A stretch of 18,982 nt of DNA from JBHICC01 sp046759385 (GTDB lineage Bacteria; Pseudomonadota; Gammaproteobacteria; Acidiferrobacterales; SPGG2). The notes below the pieces were generated by a model. The model searched no databases, was not told where the DNA came from, and worked only from the letters and a program-made list of their open reading frames with translations. The stretch is taken from the NCBI GenBank assembly GCA_046759385.1, contig JBHICC010000046.1, forward strand, positions 1 through 18,982, written 5' to 3'. This document shows, one piece after another, positions 14,309 through 18,982 of the stretch. The number at the start of each line of letters is the position of its first letter. The stretch's first letter is position 1. The translations under genes and the position numbers were made by a program.

Positions 14309-15991
14309 ATGAAAATCGGCAGGTTCGTAGTAACGATCTCTCTGTTCTTTGTCTTGGCGAGCGTCTTCGCGGTTGACCGTGCTAAGCAAGTGGTGTTTCA
14401 GGATGCGAAGAACGCGTTCGACGCTGCCGAGTCAGCGCAGGCGAGCTTCTATTCGCCTAAGAACCATGCCAGGGCCGTAAGGCATTACCGCAGTGCCGAG
14501 AAGAAGTTCACTGGCGACCCAGATGCTGCCGCATTTCGCGATGACCTGGCGCTCGCCATCGAGTATTTCAACCGAGCGCTTGCAGTGAGCAAGCGGGGAC
14601 AGGCGATGCTCGCCTCGGCGCTCAAGGCGCGCGCAGATGCTGAGAAGGTAAAAGCGCCAACGCACGCAGGTAACCTATGGCAACGCGGCGAACAGCGACT
14701 TGCAAAAGCGATCAGCGATCTCGAACGAGATGCGGTAGCAACTGCTGAGCAACGAGCGGCCGAGGCTGAACAAGCCTATCGCGATGCAGAGCTCGACACT
14801 ATCAAGGTTACTTACCTGAACGAAGCGCGCCTTGCGCTGGCGCAAGCCAAACGCGATAAAGTCGGGCGCTATGCGCCTAGAACCTTGAAGAAGGCGGAGG
14901 ATTTATTGACGCAGGCCGAAAGCGCATTGGACAAAAACCGTTATGATGCGGATCGCCCGCGGAATCTTACGCAACAAGCGCAGTACGAAATTAGACATGC
15001 CGTCTATCTAGCGGGCGTGATCAGGATTGCTAAAGGTGCGAAGTTGACTCCTGAAGATCTGATTCTCGATTCGGAGATACCGCTGAGTAAGGTCGCGGCA
15101 GCTGCCGAGATCAATGCAAGCTTCGATAGTGGTTACGACGCGCCCGCGAAGAGAATCATTGGCTACATTGAGGACCAGCAAGAGCGCGTGCAAAAACTCG
15201 AGCAGAACAACAACGACCTTAAGGCCGAGATCAGGCAATTGCAGGAAGGACTGGCCCAGGCCTCGGACGAGCGGACAGCGCTGTCGGAACGGCTTGATGT
15301 GCAGATGCAACGCCGAGAGGGGCTCGAACGCGATATAAAAAGCCTTCAAGCCGAAATTCAGCAGCTGCAGCTTAGTCTAGGCGGTGTCTCGGAGGAACGC
15401 GTTGTGCTTTCCGATCAATTGGAGAGTCAGGCACAGCTCCGCGAAAACTTGGAGAAAGAAGTCACGACACTTAAGCGGGAAATCGATGTGCTCGAGCAGT
15501 TGTTGAAAAACGTTTCGGCACAACGCGAGCTGTTGTCGAAGCAGCTGGACACGCAGACACGGGTGCGCGAGCGGGTCGAGAAGATCGAACGTCTGTTCAC
15601 GCGCGACGAAGCACGGGTTTCGCGCCAATTCGACGACATCGTTATCCGGCTTGTGGGTTTGCAGTTCCCGTCAGGTCAATCGACGATTAGATCGGAGAAT
15701 CTTAAGCTATTGCAGAAAGTAGGCCAGGCGATTCAGCTCGTTCCCGGCAGCCGGCTGAGCATCGAAGGACATACAGATTCCTTTGGTAGCGATGCGACCA
15801 ATCTGGCTCTATCGCAGAAGCGGGCGGAAGCCGTCAAGAAATATCTGGTGGCCAACATGCAGCTTGATCCGTCCACGATTGATGCGATCGGGTACGGCGA
15901 AACGCGGCCGGTGGCAAATAACGAGACACCGGAGGGGCGCGCGAGAAACCGGCGGATCGAGGTTGTGATCAAGCCAAAAGTTGGTTCTTAA
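14309..15991 (+). CDS. Exported coiled-coil protein with C-terminal OmpA peptidoglycan-binding domain
   Basis: A 560-residue envelope protein. The N-terminus is a Sec signal (hydrophobic core about 5-20, likely cut after SVFA at 21); no lipobox Cys is present. Residues 30-240 are helical, Ala/Lys-rich with DUF4398-like features (FQDAKNAFDAAE). Residues 291-430 are a long coiled coil made of three 42-residue copies and a partial fourth. Residues 445-555 form an OmpA-like domain: LQFPSGQSTI, LSIEGHTDSFG, LSQKRAEAVKKYL, and RARNRRIEVVI, the peptidoglycan-binding signature. It probably links the cell wall to another layer or spans the periplasm; no beta-barrel is seen. GGAGGAG lies upstream of ATG 14309. 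It stands alone as a transcription unit. Confidence 0.92.
   Translation: MKIGRFVVTISLFFVLASVFAVDRAKQVVFQDAKNAFDAAESAQASFYSPKNHARAVRHYRSAEKKFTGDPDAAAFRDDLALAIEYFNRALAVSKRGQAMLASALKARADAEKVKAPTHAGNLWQRGEQRLAKAISDLERDAVATAEQRAAEAEQAYRDAELDTIKVTYLNEARLALAQAKRDKVGRYAPRTLKKAEDLLTQAESALDKNRYDADRPRNLTQQAQYEIRHAVYLAGVIRIAKGAKLTPEDLILDSEIPLSKVAAAAEINASFDSGYDAPAKRIIGYIEDQQERVQKLEQNNNDLKAEIRQLQEGLAQASDERTALSERLDVQMQRREGLERDIKSLQAEIQQLQLSLGGVSEERVVLSDQLESQAQLRENLEKEVTTLKREIDVLEQLLKNVSAQRELLSKQLDTQTRVRERVEKIERLFTRDEARVSRQFDDIVIRLVGLQFPSGQSTIRSENLKLLQKVGQAIQLVPGSRLSIEGHTDSFGSDATNLALSQKRAEAVKKYLVANMQLDPSTIDAIGYGETRPVANNETPEGRARNRRIEVVIKPKVGS
15179..15598 (+). repeat. Internal 42-residue (126-base) coiled-coil repeats
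   Basis: Residues 291-332, 333-374 and 375-416 align end to end; a fourth copy stops at about 430. Shared features are a LExxIxxLxxEIxxLxxxL heptad part, a SxxRxxLSxxLxxQ close and a 42-residue period (six heptads). DNA divergence is high, so the duplication is old. Confidence 0.75.
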
Positions 15992-16056
15992 TGAAATCCC
16001 CCCAAAGGGCTGGCGCTTGATAAAGGCCAGAGAGAAGGCGATCCATTAAAGCTGTA

Positions 16057-16557
16057 ATGAGCCTCCCAAACGACATTCTCCGCAACGTCGTCTACCGGTC
16101 CATGATTCCTGGTGAAGAACCGGAGGTTTGTGCACTTGTCAACCGAGTTTTCGATGTCCGTGTTGCGACTGAGTACACTGAAGAAGGCGTACGAACGTTC
16201 CTAGCCTATGTCGAGTCCGAGAATCTGGCCAAGCGTGTCCAACACGATCACTTCGTCCTTGTAGCCGAACTCAGGGGCGCGCTTGTGGGCATGATAGAGA
16301 TGCGAAAGAGTGCACATGTCTCGCTCCTGTTTGTGGAAGTGCCCGCTCAGCGGAAGGGAATTGGTAGGGAGCTACTCCGGCGATCACTATTGCTCAGTCA
16401 TGAAAACCGGCCAGAAGTCGAGAAAATTACCGTCCATTCGGCACCCAGCGCCGTGCCTGCCTACGAAGGACTCGGCTTCCACATAACCGGATCCGAGCAA
16501 ATGGAGCACGGCATTCGCTTCATCCCAATGATTCTTGATTTGACGAGACGAGACTAA
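16057..16557 (+). CDS. GNAT family N-acetyltransferase
   Basis: A 166-residue acetyl-CoA-dependent acetyltransferase. Motif A reads LLFVEVPAQRKGIGRELLRR (90-109); the QRKGIG is the pyrophosphate-binding R/Q-x-x-G-x-G loop. The preceding beta strand (LVAELRGALVGMIEMR) and the later motif B PAYEGLGFHITG are typical of the family. The acceptor (amine, peptide or antibiotic) cannot be read from sequence. ATG 16057 has only a weak ribosome site. It lies 65 bases after the OmpA-domain gene and before a VOC remnant. Confidence 0.9.
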   Translation: MSLPNDILRNVVYRSMIPGEEPEVCALVNRVFDVRVATEYTEEGVRTFLAYVESENLAKRVQHDHFVLVAELRGALVGMIEMRKSAHVSLLFVEVPAQRKGIGRELLRRSLLLSHENRPEVEKITVHSAPSAVPAYEGLGFHITGSEQMEHGIRFIPMILDLTRRD

Positions 16558-16616
16558 ATCCCGCGCTAACTAAGTGCGAGCTGCGTTAATCCGACCGAAG
16601 CCAAAGAGAAGATTGA

Positions 16617-16766
16617 GTGAAGAAAGCGACAGCCATCAAAGGTCTTGGCGAAACCGTACTACGCCTAAGAGATCTGCGCAGCATGAAGGCGTTCTATTCT
16701 GATGTTATCCGACTAAACGTAACGCGCGAGTTCGATCAAGACAAAACGAACCGCCACCACGCGTGA
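16617..16766 (+). pseudogene. Truncated VOC/glyoxalase-family gene, N-terminal remnant
   Basis: Forty-nine codons from GTG 16617 read IKGLGETVLRLRDLRSMKA then FYSDVIRLNVTREFDQDK before a TGA at 16764-16766. This is the first beta-alpha-beta unit of a vicinal-oxygen-chelate (glyoxalase/bleomycin-resistance) protein, whose usual start is VLRVxDLERSxxFYxDVLGL. The rest (usually 70-80 more residues) is gone; the next bases, in another frame, give only a hint (FFFDLMTNG). It is a relic, without a known function. Its original relation to gloB or to the GST gene is not shown. Confidence 0.6.
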
Positions 16767-16812
16767 CTTCTTTTTCGACTTGATGACCAACGGTTGATAC
16801 CTATGGTTAGAG

Positions 16813-16829
16813 CGTTCATTTTATGAACG
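16813..16829. promoter_or_regulatory. Short perfect hairpin CGTTCAT-TTT-ATGAACG
   Basis: Seven base pairs around a 3-base loop in the gene-free stretch after the VOC remnant. It could be a dyad operator; no T-run follows, so it is not a terminator. Confidence 0.35.
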
Positions 16830-16830
16830 T

Positions 16831-16900
16831 CTGTCTGGGAACTGCCGATTATCAGACAGGAAGTGCCGAATATCGGCTGTATTGACCACGTGGCAGACAG
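16831..16900. promoter_or_regulatory. Cluster of short direct and inverted repeats upstream of the pseudopilin gene
   Basis: The stretch holds two near-repeats at a 21-base period: GGAACTGCCGATTATC (16838-16853) and GGAAGTGCCGAATATC (16859-16874), 14 of 16 bases alike. CTGTCTG (16831) is inverted as CAGACAG at 16853 and again at 16894, and the palindrome CCACGTGG lies at 16886-16893. A 21-base period puts copies on the same helix face. It lies about 130-195 bases ahead of the pilin start. The stretch 16767-17027 has no other gene evident. Confidence 0.45.
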
Positions 16901-17027
16901 GCGCAAGCAGACCTAACCCCTTATAAGCTATTGAATATGCGCTATTTTATCGGGCACGCGTCGGTGCCAAAGCGAAGGGCACGGTCGTTGCAGGGTCGCA
17001 TGGCAGATAACAGTACAACGCCCCGCG

Positions 17028-17774
17028 ATGCAACCAATCAGTATTTGCCGCCAGGGAAGCCGCGGCTACACACTCATCGAACTTCTGTTCGTCGCGTTCA
17101 TTGTCGCAATCTTGGCAGCAATCGCGATACCGGCCTACTGGGATTATGCGGCTGAGGTACGCTTAGCCGGCCACGCGCAATTTGCGCTCGAGTCGGTGCG
17201 GCTGGCCCGGATCGAAGCCGTGACCCGTGAGGTGCCGGTGAGCCTGTGTGCCAGTGACGATGGTTCAAGCTGTACAGGATCTCCCTGGCAAGACGGATGG
17301 ATTGTTTTCAGCGACGAAAACGAGGCCGGAGTGATCGACGGAACAGATGAAGTCTTGCGTGCGGTGAGAGCCTACGAAGGTCGCACAATACTAGAGGTCA
17401 GCGCTCCCGATGGCACACCCGCTCCCTACTTGCAGTTCAATCCAGGGTTAATCAGGATCGTTCGATGCAAACACTGCAAGGATCACATCGGTGACTTACC
17501 TTGGGCACTCCCATACTTTTTGGCTGCGTTAGGAATACAAGAAGCCATGGCGCACCACAACAACGATGATAACGACCATGACGATAACGATAACGATGAC
17601 GATAATGATGATAGTGATGACGACGATGGCAATGATGATGACAAGGGGGACAAAGCTGATCAACTCCTAGCGATTCTCAAGTTTTGTGATGACAATCGTA
17701 GGCGCGCGCGTGGACGAGCAGTGAACGTCACACGTGGAGGAGCAGCAAAAATCGAGGAAATAGATTGCCGCTAG
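17028..17774 (+). CDS. FimT/GspH-type pseudopilin with Asp/Asn-rich insert
   Basis: A 248-residue type IV prepilin-like protein. The prepilin cleavage site is clear: Gly13 then Tyr14-Thr-Leu-Ile-Glu18 (Glu at +5), followed by a long hydrophobic helix FVAFIVAILAAIAIPAY (21-37). The globular part (50-145) is FimT/GspH-like, with WQDGWIVFSDENEAG, and the end has the usual CD...R...GRAVNVTRGGAAKI. Between them is a foreign-looking insert of about 65 residues holding CKHCKD, a short hydrophobic piece and a run of mostly Asp and Asn at 178-210. FimT/GspH are minor pilins of type IV pili or type II secretion. No other pilus gene is nearby. The start at 17028 has no ribosome site; alternatives nearby change only the leader. 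Confidence 0.85.
   Translation: MQPISICRQGSRGYTLIELLFVAFIVAILAAIAIPAYWDYAAEVRLAGHAQFALESVRLARIEAVTREVPVSLCASDDGSSCTGSPWQDGWIVFSDENEAGVIDGTDEVLRAVRAYEGRTILEVSAPDGTPAPYLQFNPGLIRIVRCKHCKDHIGDLPWALPYFLAALGIQEAMAHHNNDDNDHDDNDNDDDNDDSDDDDGNDDDKGDKADQLLAILKFCDDNRRRARGRAVNVTRGGAAKIEEIDCR
17559..17657 (+). repeat. GAY/AAY triplet-rich tract coding an Asp/Asn run
   Basis: A low-complexity stretch of GAT, GAC, AAT and AAC codons inside the pseudopilin gene, with the hexamer-like unit GATAAC repeated (for instance GACGATAACGATAACGATGA). This is the kind of tract that expands and shrinks by strand slippage in threes, so the frame stays open. Confidence 0.75.
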
Positions 17775-17820
17775 TGTGCGAAGAAGTGGCTTTGCATCAT
17801 CATCCATTAAGACCGCTAGC

Positions 17821-18303
17821 ATGGTCTCTGAGGTGAAAGTGAGTTCAGTGATTGATACGAATGGAGGACTGGCTCGTGTCCTGGAGCGAATTAATGCAGT
17901 CAGGCGCAGAGTTCCCGCATCGGGGTGGAACGGTGCTGACGAGGAGGGCATTGAATCGTTGTTCCTCCCCTCGCAGAAGTTGGCTGTGTACGGTAGTCTC
18001 GCTCCTGGGCGGCAAAACCATTCCGTCTTGGAATCGCTCGGGGGCCGCTGGGCCGATGGGTTCGTGCGCGGCCAACTGCACGCATTCGGGTGGGGGGCAA
18101 ACCTCGGCTATCCGGGTTTTCGGTGGGATCCGCAAGGCGATACCGTTCCCGTAAACGTTCTCTCCTCCGGTGCCTTGATGTCAGAATGGATATACCTCGA
18201 TCACTTTGAGGGCGAGCAATACGTCAGGATTCTCGTGCCTGTCGAGAACGGCTCGGGTGTATTTGCGGTTGCAAATCTCTATGCGCTGCGAGAAGACAGC
18301 TGA
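17821..18303 (+). CDS. Gamma-glutamylcyclotransferase-like (AIG2/GGCT) protein
   Basis: A 160-residue protein with a GGCT fold: VYGSLAPG (the YGSL motif, 57-60) and LDHFEGEQYVR (126-136), in which Glu130 is the likely catalytic acid/base. Family members release pyroglutamate from gamma-glutamyl peptides or amines, including glutathione, though many act on unknown substrates. The first 45 residues are outside the fold. The start is uncertain: ATG 17821 is used here, GTG 17776 extends it by 15 residues, and GTG 17839 has the best ribosome site (GAGGTGAAA). It follows the pseudopilin by as little as one base if the GTG at 17776 is used. Confidence 0.8.
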   Translation: MVSEVKVSSVIDTNGGLARVLERINAVRRRVPASGWNGADEEGIESLFLPSQKLAVYGSLAPGRQNHSVLESLGGRWADGFVRGQLHAFGWGANLGYPGFRWDPQGDTVPVNVLSSGALMSEWIYLDHFEGEQYVRILVPVENGSGVFAVANLYALREDS

Positions 18304-18356
18304 TCAAAGCTAGCGAGCCAGCCCGTGCAAAGCTAAGGCGACGACGGCTGTAGAAG

Positions 18357-18381
18357 AAAAAAATCCCCGCACAAGGCGGGG
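18357..18381 (-). terminator. Intrinsic terminator of the small membrane protein gene
   Basis: CCCCGC (18365-18370) pairs with GCGGGG (18376-18381) around ACAAG. On the minus strand the stem is followed by A then seven T. It lies 44 bases beyond the stop of the gene at 18425-18613, which is the proper place for its terminator. Confidence 0.75.
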
Positions 18382-18424
18382 TTCGCTTAGCGCGAAAACT
18401 CTATAAGGGGTATGGCTCTTGACG

Positions 18425-18613
18425 TTATCGCGCTCTAAACGTGAAGACCAAACCTACCGCGGTCACGAGCGCTCCAACGGCGGTTCCCATAGTCTGTTGG
18501 CGCCCGAAGCCGACGTCATCGCCGATGCCGATCACGTCGGCTAACAGAGACGAGGCCAGAAGCGCTACTCCAACGATGAGCAAGACGATGGCTGCTGTCC
18601 TATTTCCTAACAT
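18425..18613 (-). CDS. Small two-helix membrane protein of unknown function
   Basis: A 62-residue protein with two hydrophobic helices, about 7-29 (AAIVLLIVGVALLASSLLA) and 42-59 (MGTAVGALVTAVGLVFTF), joined by a short polar turn DDVGFGRQQ. It resembles the many small DUF3185-like inner-membrane proteins of proteobacteria, but the family is not fixed. ATG 18613 has GAGAGG 8 bases upstream; the open frame upstream to 18775 has unlikely sequence (Gly-run, Arg-rich) and is rejected. It has its own terminator and no clear partner, so it is a single-gene unit. Confidence 0.75.
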   Translation of the reverse strand: MLGNRTAAIVLLIVGVALLASSLLADVIGIGDDVGFGRQQTMGTAVGALVTAVGLVFTFRAR

Positions 18614-18982
18614 AGTGATTACCTCTCGCCCAGCCGGGCGGGTTGCTCTGTCCAAAAAGTGTGCATCAGCTGTTCCATCTTTCGTAAGTAACTGATTTAT
18701 AGAAACAACGGAAGTACGGCTTAGTGGCGGGTGCTCCCTAGCTGTAAAGTGCATCGACGCGCCCCCGCCCCCCATCTGACTTAGTTATGTTTGTTTTGTC
18801 CTGAAAGCCGCTGAATTCGGCGAAATCAACCAGGGCGACCGGCTGTAAGCGCTACCGACAGTTCGACGACCCCTTCCCAGCGCTCGGCCGCTGCTCGTGA
18901 CGCGGCCCTACCTCCTCCGTCCATGGAGTCGTCCCCAACCGAGTAGGGAGGGGGCAGGGGAAGGTTTAGGGAAGGGGTTGGG
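18614..18982. other. Gene-free stretch at the right edge
   Basis: No convincing gene on either strand. It should hold the promoter of the small membrane protein (an AT-rich piece with TATAAA on the minus strand near 18690-18700), a small hairpin GCCG-CTGAATT-CGGC near 18808, and the G-rich repeat at the end. Confidence 0.5.
18946..18982 (+). repeat. G-rich REP-like dispersed repeat, copy G (cut by the window end)
   Basis: Six G-runs in 37 bases; the core GGGGAAGGTTTAGGGAAGG matches copy A (1208-1232) with one mismatch over the shared stretch of about 25 bases. Enough runs for a G-quadruplex on the plus strand. It continues past the window edge. Confidence 0.75.

Noticed and set aside
16801..16900. 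CRISPR-like repeats
   Set aside because: Only two imperfect units with a 5-base gap, no spacers of regular size and no cas genes.
16892..16905. Sigma-54-like promoter (TGGCAG...GCAAG) ahead of the pseudopilin
   Set aside because: The GG to GC spacing is 9 rather than the required 10 bases, and the -12 element is poor.
16931..17155. Plus-strand 74-codon open frame before the pseudopilin
   Set aside because: It ends out of frame inside the prepilin signal; composition is not protein-like and the pilin frame is clearly the real one.
17559..17657. Calcium-binding RTX or EF-hand repeats in the pseudopilin
   Set aside because: The Asp/Asn run lacks the GGxGxD pattern and the spacing of an EF-hand; it reads as low-complexity expansion.
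18614..18775. Longer N-terminus for the small membrane protein
   Set aside because: It has a Gly run and Arg-rich filler and no ribosome site, while ATG 18613 has one.

Overview
The window looks like a chromosomal segment of a moderately GC-rich proteobacterium, most likely a gammaproteobacterium. Signs are an OmpR-type two-component operon led by a Spy/CpxP-like gene, a FimT/GspH-type pseudopilin, an OmpA-domain envelope protein, a GltS glutamate symporter and REP-like C/G-rich dispersed repeats between genes. No rRNA, tRNA, CRISPR array, transposase or phage gene was seen, so genus-level placement is not possible from these bases.

Left part (1-6000): a TetR regulator diverges from a cyclophilin-like small protein across a gap with a clean palindromic operator. 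Then comes a minus-strand operon of a CpxP/Spy-like periplasmic protein, an OmpR-type response regulator and a sensor histidine kinase. It is followed by a small Arg/Lys-rich protein, a decayed dps gene and gltS.

Middle (6000-11700): a cysteine-dioxygenase-type cupin enzyme diverges from a short-chain dehydrogenase whose active-site Lys is replaced by Leu. Behind the dehydrogenase lies a broken class V aminotransferase-like gene, then a GFA/CENP-V-type zinc protein, a minus-strand MFS transporter and a second apparent aminotransferase fragment abutting the transporter start. The two fragments, on opposite strands, could be the ends of a gene split by an inversion. Then come a glyoxalase II (gloB) and a glutathione S-transferase on the plus strand.

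Right part (11700-18982): a large FAD oxidoreductase-GcvT fusion of the dimethylglycine/sarcosine dehydrogenase type, an exported coiled-coil OmpA-domain protein with 42-residue internal repeats, a GNAT acetyltransferase, a truncated VOC/glyoxalase-like remnant, a pseudopilin with a striking Asp/Asn-rich insert, a gamma-glutamylcyclotransferase-like protein, and a two-helix small membrane protein with its own terminator.

Taken together, several genes touch glutathione, thiol and one-carbon chemistry (GloB, GST, GFA, FAD-GcvT fusion, cysteine dioxygenase, GGCT-like, GltS, the VOC remnant), but they are on both strands and not one operon. At least three genes (dps, the class V aminotransferase, the VOC protein) are remnants, which marks this as a region of gene turnover. 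A dispersed G-rich element recurs at gene ends and, in one case, encodes the last codons and the stop of the histidine kinase. I did not find a clearly new multi-gene system; the best leads are the split aminotransferase, the Lys-less dehydrogenase, the Asp/Asn-rich pseudopilin and the repeat family.
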